Source: JAZKDW01 sp040387375 (GTDB lineage Bacteria > Pseudomonadota > Gammaproteobacteria > Burkholderiales > Burkholderiaceae_D). Taken from it: a stretch of 13,179 nucleotides of DNA. The stretch lies in contig JAZKDW010000042.1 in NCBI GenBank assembly GCA_040387375.1, positions 1 to 13,179 on the forward strand, given 5' to 3'. Each line of letters begins with the position of its first letter. Positions within the stretch are counted from its first letter, which is position 1. The notes under the pieces were generated by a model. The model was not told the DNA's origin and did no database searches. It saw only the letters and a program-made list of their open reading frames with translations. Made by a program: the position numbers and the translations under genes. Shown in pieces: positions 6,480 through 13,179 of the stretch.

Positions 6480-7592
6480 TCAGTCAGGCTGCTGTGGTCC
6501 GGCAAGGTCCGTTGACGTTTCCGCTTCGTCCGGCAATTCGGCGGCCAGCCTTTCCATGCCGGCCAAGCGTTTTTCATCCAGCAGGAACGCATTTGCCGCA
6601 GCGCCCTGCATGATCAGCTTCTCGTGCAAGCTCATCCCGGCACGAGGATCCATTCCCAGGGTTATCATCTTGTTAAAAGCCCATTTGTCGGCTTCGTCGA
6701 ACTGACCGGCCGCAATGCCGTTGATGCCCGACAGCGAGGCTCTGTTTGCCGCTGCCCGTGTCATCAGGGACGCCGCCTGTCCCGCAAGCTGGACGGCAGC
6801 GACCTGACCGGCCGACGAAGTCCCGGCGGCGGCGGCCGCGCTTCGAGCTGAGGCGGAAGCGCCGCTGGTGCTAACCCCGAGGGCGATCATGGTGATCCAC
6901 TTTATGCCGCCCACCATGACCGCGTATGTTTTCATCCGCGCGCCGGCCTGTTCCGACAGTCCCTGTGTCCACAAAACAATCCATTCAGCTTCATCCGGGG
7001 TCAGCGGCTGATGAAAAATTTCCAGCGGATGCACGGATTCCGCCCAGTGATAGTTCTGGAGCCCTGCCTGGAACGGCGAAGCGATCACGGAATAACCTCG
7101 GCATAGCCTGATCGGTGAAATCATCACCTTCCTGCCGGAGGCAAGCTTGAGCGAGAACGGTTCACCGCGATCCCGGGCGTCCATCAGCTGACTGACCAGC
7201 TTGAGCGTATTGTGGCTTTTATAACCTGCCACTTCGGTGACGACGTCCCCCGTTTTCAGTCCGGAAGACAGGTCCGCGCCAATGACCATCAAATTCTCAT
7301 TCACGCCAAGCGCACGCACCCAGGCAATTTTTACATCCTCGTTTTCGACGCCATAAGTTGTCATCGCCACAAAGGGCAACTCGTATTGGATGTTGCAGTT
7401 CGTATCGTGGATACCCGCAGCCCGCACAATCGCCGGACGCAGGGCCGCCGCTGCGGCGCCGTAGGTTTCCATTTCCGACAGGAGCCTGGCATCCAGCTTC
7501 CGGCCATCGTCCACTGTCAGCCTGGTGGTCGCGCATCCTGTCAATATAGTGAGGACAATCGCGGCAATTAACGTTGTGATCGATCGCGTCAT
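6480..7592 (-). CDS. PDZ-containing lipoprotein, apparently inactive M48-type metallopeptidase homologue
   Basis: A 370-residue lipoprotein: the signal peptide ends at lipobox LTG-C20. Residue 21 is Ala, so outer-membrane sorting is expected. A PDZ-like domain at about 95-165 (GLKTGDVVTEVAG ... LKLASGRKVMISPIRLC) is followed by a region laid out like the M48 domain of periplasmic PDZ-M48 lipoproteins. LTPDEAEWIVLWTQGLSEQ (about 197-215) falls where those proteins have DDELA-x-VLGHELAH. FDEADKWAFNKMITLGMDPRAGMSLHEKL (298-326) falls where they have E-x-EAD-x-LG....GYDP..A...W.K. The zinc-binding HExxH is replaced (T209, Q210, S213) and the third-ligand Glu is replaced by F298, while D302 is kept. 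No frameshift or stop interrupts it, so it looks like a maintained pseudo-enzyme, perhaps a binding or scaffolding protein. An Ala/Ser/Gly-rich segment lies at 240-275. The M48 relation is from memory of motifs and needs a profile search. An AGAGAA motif precedes the ATG, and a good promoter lies directly upstream. Confidence 0.75.
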   Translation of the reverse strand: MTRSITTLIAAIVLTILTGCATTRLTVDDGRKLDARLLSEMETYGAAAAALRPAIVRAAGIHDTNCNIQYELPFVAMTTYGVENEDVKIAWVRALGVNENLMVIGADLSSGLKTGDVVTEVAGYKSHNTLKLVSQLMDARDRGEPFSLKLASGRKVMISPIRLCRGYSVIASPFQAGLQNYHWAESVHPLEIFHQPLTPDEAEWIVLWTQGLSEQAGARMKTYAVMVGGIKWITMIALGVSTSGASASARSAAAAAGTSSAGQVAAVQLAGQAASLMTRAAANRASLSGINGIAAGQFDEADKWAFNKMITLGMDPRAGMSLHEKLIMQGAAANAFLLDEKRLAGMERLAAELPDEAETSTDLAGPQQPD

Positions 7593-7614
7593 CGCATGTT
7601 CTCTACTTTTTATA

Positions 7615-7643
7615 ATTTTAGAGATCTCACGTCACGCTGACAA
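7615..7643 (-). promoter_or_regulatory. Sigma-70 promoter for the PDZ/M48-like lipoprotein gene
   Basis: TTGTCA (7643-7638) and TAAAAT (7620-7615) are separated by exactly 17 bases. Each hexamer matches the consensus at 5 of 6 positions. Transcription would start near 7608, giving a leader of about 16 bases that contains the AGAGAA ribosome site. This is the best promoter seen in the window. Confidence 0.65.
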
Positions 7644-7653
7644 TAAGACTTAA

Positions 7654-7685
7654 GTACCCACCCGGAATAAATTTTGGGTGGGTAC
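7654..7685 (-). terminator. Strong hairpin downstream of mipA, candidate terminator
   Basis: GTACCCACCC and GGGTGGGTAC form perfect 10-base arms around a 12-base loop. On the plus strand the stem can extend to 14 pairs with a TAAA loop by G-T and A-T pairs. It lies 88 bases past the mipA stop and is followed on the minus strand by the moderately T-rich TTAAGTCTTATTGT, which merges into the -35 box of the next gene. There is no pure T-run, so termination is likely but not certain. Confidence 0.5.
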
Positions 7686-7773
7686 CAATGACTTCTCCCA
7701 TCTTGCCCTGTTACTCTCACGCCAACCACCTGCATGCCGACGGGATATTCGCCAGCCGGGTCAGGCGCCACGT

Positions 7774-8619
7774 TCAGAAGATGTAAGCAAAGGCGACACC
7801 AAGCATCCACTGGTTGGCGTCACCGCGGCGGTCCACCACAGGGCTGTCCTTGGCATCGCCAAGCAGGCGCTCATAACGGCCGGCTAAGCTTAACAGCCAT
7901 TTTTTGTCCACCAGGGTAGTGAGACTAAAGGGAATCTTCACTGAAGTCACCCCACTGTCAGGTTGGTATTCTTGCCCTCCGAGCCTGGCGAAGAGATCGA
8001 GGTCCGTGCCGACGACGCCGAAGTACTTGCGGTTAAAACTACTGCTGGCGAAGAACATGCCGATGCCGATGTTGCCAATGATCGGCCGCCCGCCCATGGT
8101 CTTTTGGAACGGATGGACATAATTTACGCGCAGATTGCCGGTAGCGCCGTCGTACACGTCATTTGTATTGCCCATGACGTCGCCGCTGAACACGACCTTG
8201 TGGAGTGGCCGGTTGACGTCCAGGGGCATGTGATAGGCGGCGAACAGACCCAGCTCGGTCGCGCTGGCAATGGGCCTCATCCGCTGGACGACTTCGTCGT
8301 CGACGTCGTCATCGCGCCTGGCACGCGACCTGAGCACCAGCCCTGCACGCACATCCGTCCGATCGACCAGGTTCAGCGTCAACTCCGGTCCGAGCAATTG
8401 CACGTAGCGCTTGCCGCCAAACGTATAACGCACGATCGGAGCGACGGCGCCCTGGTAGTCTTGTGAGCCGTAGTAGTCCGGAACCGCGAAGAGTCCGAGG
8501 CCGACAAAGTTCAGTTCTTGCGGGAACTCGAGCGGAACCACGTCCTGCGCAAGAACGATCGGGGAGACCAGCAGTGCAACTGTTGCGGCAAGGGTGCTGC
8601 TGAATAGCTTGAATTTCAT
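7774..8619 (-). CDS. MipA/OmpV-family outer-membrane protein
   Basis: A 281-residue outer-membrane beta-barrel protein. The signal peptide spans 1-24 (basic start, hydrophobic LAATVALLVSPIV, cleavage at VLA-QD). The mature protein shows the MipA/OmpV signature near its start (GLGLFAVPDYYGSQDYQGAVAP...YTFGGKRYVQLLGPE), alternating amphipathic strands and a terminal aromatic residue (AYIF). MipA of E. coli is known as a scaffold linking the lytic transglycosylase MltA to a murein synthase; other family members act as porins or osmolarity-related proteins. The true role here is open. ATG 8619 has a good GAGGTGA ribosome site about 5 bases upstream. A hairpin beyond the stop suggests that it is transcribed separately from the downstream lipoprotein gene. 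I saw no clear promoter, and it may be transcribed from further upstream. Confidence 0.88.
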   Translation of the reverse strand: MKFKLFSSTLAATVALLVSPIVLAQDVVPLEFPQELNFVGLGLFAVPDYYGSQDYQGAVAPIVRYTFGGKRYVQLLGPELTLNLVDRTDVRAGLVLRSRARRDDDVDDEVVQRMRPIASATELGLFAAYHMPLDVNRPLHKVVFSGDVMGNTNDVYDGATGNLRVNYVHPFQKTMGGRPIIGNIGIGMFFASSSFNRKYFGVVGTDLDLFARLGGQEYQPDSGVTSVKIPFSLTTLVDKKWLLSLAGRYERLLGDAKDSPVVDRRGDANQWMLGVAFAYIF

Positions 8620-8637
8620 TATGGCTCACCTCATGTT

Positions 8638-8958
8638 TTAAAAAATGACATTAGCGTCGGCGTCGGCGCCGTGCTCTCTCATATGGTCGACGAACGCACG
8701 CTCATGCGCAGCCATCAGCGCGTCGTGGTCGTTGCCATCAACAGGCTCTCGCTTGAATGTTTGTCCACTTTTGCGGGAGCCATCTTTCATTGCACGAACG
8801 GCCCATGGTACGTGGACGGTCGCCGCATCGGCTTGTGCCAAGTCAATGCAAGGGAGATCGGCCAGTACGCGAAACAACGGATCTGAAATTGCAGTTTTGC
8901 GATGGAAAAAAATAGGCTGGAACCCTGTAACGGCCGCGCGAGATCGTTCGCCATGCAC
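8638..8958 (-). CDS. Possible small protein upstream of mipA, doubtful
   Basis: An open frame of 106 codons starting at GTG 8958 and ending 18 bases before mipA, with GAAGAAGAG about 9 bases before the start. The last 35 or so residues (HDALMAAHERAFVDHM...) have GC-rich third positions like the neighbouring real genes. The first two thirds do not. There is no signal peptide and I recognise no domain. It may be a real short cistron in front of mipA, the decayed end of a gene, or chance. Internal ATG 8790 would give a 50-residue product but has no ribosome site. Confidence 0.25.
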   Translation of the reverse strand: MHGERSRAAVTGFQPIFFHRKTAISDPLFRVLADLPCIDLAQADAATVHVPWAVRAMKDGSRKSGQTFKREPVDGNDHDALMAAHERAFVDHMREHGADADANVIF

Positions 8959-9025
8959 GGCGGAATTCTCTTCTTCAGTGGTGAAGATTGCAGGGTGTAC
9001 ATCCTACGTTTTTATGCAACGTTTC

Positions 9026-9050
9026 GCCGCCACCGCGCAAAAATGGCGGC
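9026..9050. repeat. Inverted repeat with 7-base arms
   Basis: GCCGCCA and TGGCGGC are perfect arms around an 11-base loop that contains an A5 run. No T-run follows on either strand, so it is not an obvious terminator. Role unknown. Confidence 0.35.
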
Positions 9051-9315
9051 ACCATATTCACGCGACAGCCTCCTTGGCGCGCACCGGACAACCTGCCTCT
9101 CTGTTGTACAGAAAAATTTCTGGCAAACCGATGCGAAATGCATTCCAAAAATACTTCCGAAACGAAGGCTGCGACAGGTCAAACTTGTATCGTACCGAGG
9201 CATGTCGACAAATGCACTCCGTCTAAAATTCACCCAATAATGTAACGCCCGAAAACGAGAATCCGGCAATCCATTCATGACATGCGGTAATGACAGATAG
9301 CGGTATCGCGTGCCC

Positions 9316-9328
9316 GTGCATATTGCAC
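9316..9328. repeat. Small palindrome upstream of the FixJ-type regulator
   Basis: GTGCA-TAT-TGCAC, a perfect 5-base-arm palindrome about 270 bases before the regulator start. It could be a binding site for a dimeric regulator. Weak evidence by itself. Confidence 0.3.
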
Positions 9329-9357
9329 AAAACGTATCTGATCAGCTTCCACATCCG

Positions 9358-9369
9358 ACACTGTAGTGT
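9358..9369. repeat. Second small palindrome upstream of the FixJ-type regulator
   Basis: ACACT-GT-AGTGT, 5-base perfect arms and a 2-base centre, 42 bp from the palindrome at 9316-9328 (centre to centre, about four helical turns). Possible operator; unproven. Confidence 0.3.
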
Positions 9370-9599
9370 TTGATCCATTGCTACCGATAACCACTGATTC
9401 ATGAACCTATGACCTGTTCAGACATCCATCCCCATGACGCCAGATATTCCGCATATGGCAGGGCGATCGCTCAGCGCCATCGGGCGAAGAGCCCATGTGC
9501 AGGAGGCGCTCCGTTGCTTGCCGCACTGCTGGTCCGCGCCGCCTGCTACTGCGAAAGCCACGTTAAAAATTACACTATCGATACAAAGGAAATACAAGC

Positions 9600-10271
9600 A
9601 TGTCTACCACTCCAACGGTCTTCCTGGTAGACAATGAGCAGGCCGTTCTCAATGCATTGAGCCGCTTATTGATAGAGGAAGGATTCGCACCCCGAACTTT
9701 CCGTTCGCCGGAAGCTTTTCTGTGCGCGCACGATCCGGCCACGCCCGGCTGCCTGGTCCTCGACATCGAGATGCCCTACCTGAATGGCCTTGCGCTGCAG
9801 CGGGCACTGCAGGCATCCGCGTGGGAACGCTTCATCGTCTTTATCACGGGACACGGCGATATCGCTACCAGCGTCGAAGCAATGAAAGCCGGCGCAGTCG
9901 ATTTTCTGACCAAACCGATCGAGGACAGGGATTTTCTTGCGGCCGTCCGAAACGCCATTGCAAAGGATCAGGTGGCCCGCGAAACACGAGAGGAACTGCA
10001 GTCGATCCGGCAGCGTTTGGCAAGCCTCACGCCGCGCGAGCGCGAAGTGCTGCAGCATGTAGTCGCCGGTCAGATGAACAAGCAGATTGCCGCCGATCTC
10101 GGCACAGCGGAGAAAACCATCAAGGTTCACCGTGCTCGCATCAAGAAAAAGATGGGCGTCGGATCGGTGGCCGAACTGGTGCGTTTGACCCTGCAGATCC
10201 CCCTCGGGACGAGTCTGGCTTCGGGCCTGCCCCGAACTGGCAGTGCTTATGCATCGCGGGGTCGAGAGTGA
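9600..10271 (+). CDS. FixJ/NarL-type response regulator with LuxR helix-turn-helix, no kinase nearby
   Basis: A 223-residue response regulator. The receiver domain (about 5-120) has D11 in FLVDNE, phospho-acceptor D55 in CLVLDIEMP, T83 in FITGHGD and K105 in FLTKPIED. The GHGD-I-x-T-S-V-x-A-M-K-A-GA-x-DFLTKP run is typical of the FixJ/TodT/StyR group. A charged linker (about 120-140) leads to the LuxR-type DNA-binding domain (about 141-205: LTPREREVL..V..G..NKQIA..L.....TIKVHRA.I..KM). The usual second acidic residue is N12 rather than Asp, which may alter Mg2+ binding. The C-terminal 20 residues after the helix-turn-helix are low-complexity. ATG 9600 is preceded by AAGGA at 9-base spacing. 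No kinase gene is in the window, so its partner and targets are unknown. It converges on the patatin gene with only 19 bases between the stops. Confidence 0.9.
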   Translation: MSTTPTVFLVDNEQAVLNALSRLLIEEGFAPRTFRSPEAFLCAHDPATPGCLVLDIEMPYLNGLALQRALQASAWERFIVFITGHGDIATSVEAMKAGAVDFLTKPIEDRDFLAAVRNAIAKDQVARETREELQSIRQRLASLTPREREVLQHVVAGQMNKQIAADLGTAEKTIKVHRARIKKKMGVGSVAELVRLTLQIPLGTSLASGLPRTGSAYASRGRE

Positions 10272-10290
10272 AGCTGGCAGGATTCTGAAA

Positions 10291-12531
10291 TCAAAGTCCG
10301 ATCAGGCCCAGGTAAAGATAGATGCTGGACGGCCCCCCGTTAAGCACACGGCCGAAGCCCAGGTAAAGAGGGCCGACAGGTGTTTCTCCACCGAGAAAAA
10401 CCGAGAAAGCGCGTTGCCAGCCCTGCAGATTGGTTTCTGTGAAACGTTGATCGACCTTGCCCATTTCCAGGGAAAGGCCCGTCCGCAAGTCGCCGGTTAT
10501 ACCGAGCGGCATTTTTCCTATAATCCGTTCTGCCCGGACGCTGCCGAACCGGATCTTCCCGCCAATAATCTGATCCGCGGAATATCCGGACAGCCGAAGG
10601 AAACCTCCCAACGCCTCGGCGTCAAAAATAGGCAAATTTCCTTTCGGCGAATCGACGTAGTAAAGCCGGCCGCTCAATGTGTGTGGGGCCCAGGTCTTCG
10701 CGGCCCGAAGATCCATGGAAAGCTTGCTGTAGTCGAAATCCCGCGCTGAAAAAAAATTCACTTTTGCCGCCCAGCCCCTGGTCGGGAAGTAGGCGCGATC
10801 CAGCTGGTCGATATCGAGGTCGGAGATCCAGCCTTTGACGGTTCTTTCCCCGGTGGGCAAATTTGCCGCTCCGGTTGAGATCACGGTGTCGAATTGCCTG
10901 AATTGCCAGCCGAGGCGGGCCTGGCCGAATCCGCCCGCGTTCATGCCGACATTGGCGGCGGCCCTCTTTTCAATGACCCGATACTCGGCAATGCGATCGT
11001 CGTCCTGATAGAGATTGATGTAGTCCCTTCTGAGTGCAAGTAGCGGCTCAACGAAGAAACGCTGCTTCGCATCGAGCGGCTGGTAGAACTCGGTGAAGAC
11101 CGCGGACCTCTGGCCGATGTCGATGCCGGACAGCGATTCTCCCCCCAGGCTATTTAACCACCGCTTGTGGTACGCCCCCCTGAGGACAAACTGGTTCGAT
11201 TCATTCGACGTCTCCAGTTGCATGCCGAAACGCAGGTAATTGGGTCCCCAGCGCTTTTCAGTCGGCGTGATGCGAAGGATGTTGCGCTCGCGCGTAGTGA
11301 GCACGCTGTAATCGACGTTTTCGTAATAACCATCTCCATAGATGCGCCCAAGATCGCGGTCCATCTGTGCGGTACTGAGCTGATCGCCCGGCCGCACATG
11401 CAGGTGCCGCGTTACCGCTTCAGGATTGACGCGCGTGAGGCCGGCGATCTGGACTTCATCGATACGCGGCACCAGCCGCGGCGCTCCTTCAACCTTGGCC
11501 CGCCATGCGATGTATTCCGAATCCGGTACGGCATAGGCCTTCAATTTTTCAACCACGGCATCGGCCGCCGCGCGCCCGCGCGCCGTGGCTTCGCGGTATT
11601 TTGCGAAATCAGCAGCGGTGATCCCCTCGAGATCGGGCGTGATGAGAATATCGTCGGGCTTGAGCGACGCCAGAGAGGCCTTGGCGTTCTGTGACGTAAG
11701 AACCCCGATCATCTGACTCGAGACAGCCCGGATGGAATTCACGTCTTCCGGCTTGGCCAGGGGCGAGCCGACATTGACCGCGATCACCACATCGGCATTG
11801 CAGAGCGACCTCACCTCGCCAACCGGCAGGTTATCCACCAATCCGCCATCGACGAGCCGTCTGCCGTTGTACTCTGTCGGCGCAAGCAAGCCGGGGACCG
11901 ACATGCTTGCGCGCATGGCCGCGCTGAGATCGCCCTCGCGGTAGGCGACACGGTCGCCGTTGCCGATGTCAGTGGCGATGATGCCAAGCGGCAGGCCCAG
12001 GCCCTCAATCGTGCGGACGCCCTTTTCCGCGCCGACCAGCGTATTGAAAAAAAGCTTGAGCTTTTGCCCCTGGATGAACCCCTGAGCGGTGCGCACGCCC
12101 TGCTCCGTCACGCCCAGTTCCAGGCCGGGATAATAACTCTCGGCCAAGCGTCGTTCCCGATAATTCAGTTCGGCACGCCCGGGGTTGTCTTCGAACAGGT
12201 CGTTCCAGTCCACCCCCGACATTCTTTCCGTCATCTGTTCTGGCGTCAAGCCGCTGGCGTAGGCGCCGCCGATCAGGGCGCCCATGCTGGTTCCAGTGAC
12301 ACAATCCACCGGTATCCGCAACTTCTCGAGTACCTCGAGCACGCCGATATGCGCGGCCCCGCGCGCCCCGCCACCGCCGAGAACGAGTCCAATGCGCGGA
12401 CGCGTCGTGTCGGCCAGCGCGGAAGAAAGCGAGGCGCCGGCCAGCGCCACCGCGGCGAAGGTCCGGGCAAAGGGCAGATAAGGAAACGACAGGCAGAGAC
12501 AGTTTTTTTCGAATCGACCAACGGTTCTCAT
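10291..12531 (-). CDS. Patatin-like phospholipase with POTRA and outer-membrane barrel (PlpD type, secretion type Vd)
   Basis: A 746-residue protein, close to the length of P. aeruginosa PlpD (about 730). The signal peptide is long, with probable cleavage at ALA-D41. The patatin lipase domain (about 45-330) has the oxyanion loop GGGGARG (52-58), nucleophile S82 in GTSMG and the dyad partner D228 in DGG, so it should be active. A single POTRA-like domain follows at about 356-424 (IDEVQIAGLTRVNPEAV ... GYYENVDYSV). The remaining 320 residues form a beta-rich BamA/Omp85-type barrel ending YLYLGLIGL. In type Vd autotransporters the barrel carries the lipase across the outer membrane; it can be released or remain attached. 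Expected activity is phospholipase A1 or lysophospholipase. ATG 12531 is well supported by GGAAGG 6 bases upstream. The neighbouring dehydrogenase gene lies 303 bases upstream on the same strand. Confidence 0.92.
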   Translation of the reverse strand: MRTVGRFEKNCLCLSFPYLPFARTFAAVALAGASLSSALADTTRPRIGLVLGGGGARGAAHIGVLEVLEKLRIPVDCVTGTSMGALIGGAYASGLTPEQMTERMSGVDWNDLFEDNPGRAELNYRERRLAESYYPGLELGVTEQGVRTAQGFIQGQKLKLFFNTLVGAEKGVRTIEGLGLPLGIIATDIGNGDRVAYREGDLSAAMRASMSVPGLLAPTEYNGRRLVDGGLVDNLPVGEVRSLCNADVVIAVNVGSPLAKPEDVNSIRAVSSQMIGVLTSQNAKASLASLKPDDILITPDLEGITAADFAKYREATARGRAAADAVVEKLKAYAVPDSEYIAWRAKVEGAPRLVPRIDEVQIAGLTRVNPEAVTRHLHVRPGDQLSTAQMDRDLGRIYGDGYYENVDYSVLTTRERNILRITPTEKRWGPNYLRFGMQLETSNESNQFVLRGAYHKRWLNSLGGESLSGIDIGQRSAVFTEFYQPLDAKQRFFVEPLLALRRDYINLYQDDDRIAEYRVIEKRAAANVGMNAGGFGQARLGWQFRQFDTVISTGAANLPTGERTVKGWISDLDIDQLDRAYFPTRGWAAKVNFFSARDFDYSKLSMDLRAAKTWAPHTLSGRLYYVDSPKGNLPIFDAEALGGFLRLSGYSADQIIGGKIRFGSVRAERIIGKMPLGITGDLRTGLSLEMGKVDQRFTETNLQGWQRAFSVFLGGETPVGPLYLGFGRVLNGGPSSIYLYLGLIGL

Positions 12532-12834
12532 TAAAAACCTTCCCGGGATGATGGTGTCATGTCATTTTTCCCTCGTGCGGGATACTGGGGCAGAACCAGT
12601 TGAATCATTTTTCAGCGGCCGGGTTACCGAGGTACAAATCATCCACTGGCTGGGTGCCATGCCAACCTGGAGTTCTGCAGACGCTGCCAATTGTGACTGT
12701 CAGTAGTGTAATGGCGGATCACCGCAAAACATGCCGGCTCATCATTGAGGCGTATCAAACCAGTCGTTCGTCCACGCGAGAGTTGCCGCGCGTCTGCGCA
12801 GGCTTTGCAGGCATGGCCGCCCGCACCGCCTTCC
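12532..12834. other. Gap between the dehydrogenase and patatin genes
   Basis: A 303-base stretch with no gene I can support. The two short open frames on opposite strands here look like chance. It should hold the 3' end of the dehydrogenase transcript and the patatin promoter. I saw neither a clean hairpin-plus-T-run terminator nor a -35/-10 pair close to consensus. Confidence 0.4.
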
Positions 12835-13179
12835 CTACTCCATGAACCAGCCATGACTCACAATCAGCGACTGCCCCGTGAGCGCATTGGACGGGAATGA
12901 GGCGAAGAACAACGCCACTTCCACGACATCCTGCACCGTCGTGAACTCACCGTCGACGGTATCCTTCAGCATGACGTCCCTGATGACCTCGGCTTCCGAA
13001 ATGCCCAATGCCTTCGCCTGCTCCGGAATCTGCTTGTCAACCAGCGGGGTGCGGACAAAACCCGGAGCGATCAGGTTGGCGCGCACATTATGCTTCGCTC
13101 CTTCCTTGGCCATCGCTCGGGTCAGACCCTGAGCCTTCCCCTCAAACAGATACAGCGAGGGCCATCGAGCAAAGCAAAG
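12835..13179 (-). CDS. bdhA: D-3-hydroxybutyrate dehydrogenase (short-chain dehydrogenase), C-terminal part, cut by right edge
   Basis: The reading frame is open from the right edge to TAG at 12837-12835, giving about 114 residues. The segment AMAKEGAKHNVRANLIAPGF, then VRTPLVDKQIPEQAK, MLKDTVDGEFTTVQDV and ALFFASFPSNALTGQS up to the end SHGWFME, is strongly characteristic of NAD-dependent D-3-hydroxybutyrate dehydrogenase. This enzyme interconverts 3-hydroxybutyrate and acetoacetate in PHB and ketone-body use. The PGF-x-RTPLVDKQIPEQ loop closes the active site in this family. The stretch just before it, at the window edge, is odd: the expected Y-x3-K catalytic motif reads Y-x4-K (YLFEGK) and residues before it do not resemble the family. 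That suggests a frameshift, an assembly error at the end, or real divergence. The Rossmann half lies outside the window. Confidence 0.85.
   Translation of the reverse strand, partial: LCFARWPSLYLFEGKAQGLTRAMAKEGAKHNVRANLIAPGFVRTPLVDKQIPEQAKALGISEAEVIRDVMLKDTVDGEFTTVQDVVEVALFFASFPSNALTGQSLIVSHGWFME

Larger units (their letters stand above)
8959..9599. other. Stretch without a convincing gene, upstream of the FixJ-type regulator
   Basis: About 640 bases in which open frames on both strands look like chance products (many Cys, Arg and His, no domains, no good start signals). It contains three small inverted repeats (9026-9050, 9316-9328, 9358-9369), of which the last two could belong to the control region of the regulator gene at 9600. 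I see no transposase, tRNA or clear gene remnant. Confidence 0.45.

Noticed and set aside
8902..9278. Overlapping plus- and minus-strand frames of 85-112 codons in the gap before the FixJ-type regulator
   Set aside because: Rich in Cys, Arg and His with no motifs, no good start signals and no coding-like third-position bias. They look like chance frames.
9409..9637. Short plus-strand frames just upstream of the FixJ-type regulator
   Set aside because: They overlap the regulator start in other frames, lack ribosome sites and show no protein features; the regulator's own start is well supported.
12600..12854. Opposed short frames between the patatin and dehydrogenase genes
   Set aside because: No domain, no ribosome site, and partial overlap with the dehydrogenase 3' end; probably chance.

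Overview
The window looks like a chromosomal segment of a GC-rich betaproteobacterium, most likely of the Burkholderiales and perhaps Oxalobacteraceae. The family assignment is an inference from protein flavour: a TctB/TctDE-type locus, a PlpD-like patatin, MipA/OmpV, and a 3-hydroxybutyrate dehydrogenase typical of PHB-metabolising bacteria. I see no rRNA, tRNA, CRISPR array, transposase or integrase, so nothing marks this as a mobile element.

Layout, left to right. (1) Positions 1-3481 are a tripartite-tricarboxylate-transporter-type locus: the first codons of tctB run off the left edge on the minus strand, a palindrome-rich gap follows, then a leaderless solute-binding-fold gene on the minus strand. 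Facing away from it is an OmpR-type response regulator and sensor kinase pair (TctD/TctE-like) with a 4-base overlap. (2) Positions 3486-5861 (minus) hold a very large membrane protein with three tandem VanZ-like domains plus an extra membrane-spanning C-terminal part. (3) Positions 6127-8619 hold envelope genes: a small exported two-cysteine protein (plus), a lipoprotein that looks like a PDZ-M48 metallopeptidase whose zinc site has been lost (minus), and a MipA/OmpV outer-membrane protein (minus). A strong hairpin and a good sigma-70 promoter lie between the last two. (4) Positions 8620-9599 are mostly without a convincing gene and contain several small palindromes. (5) Positions 9600-10271 (plus) encode a FixJ/NarL-type response regulator with no kinase nearby. 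(6) Positions 10291-12531 (minus) encode a PlpD-type patatin with POTRA and outer-membrane barrel. (7) The right edge carries the 3' part of a 3-hydroxybutyrate dehydrogenase gene (minus).

How the genes may work together: the left block is probably a regulated carboxylate-uptake locus. The TctD/TctE-like pair would control tctB and possibly the leaderless binding protein. The central and right parts share a cell-envelope theme (VanZ-like membrane protein, pseudo-peptidase lipoprotein, MipA/OmpV, PlpD-like lipase), but the genes are on alternating strands and I see no evidence that they form a single operon. The most unusual items are the apparently catalytically dead M48/PDZ lipoprotein, the triple-VanZ protein, the leaderless binding protein beside a Tct locus that lacks an adjacent tctC, and the odd catalytic region of the dehydrogenase at the right edge.
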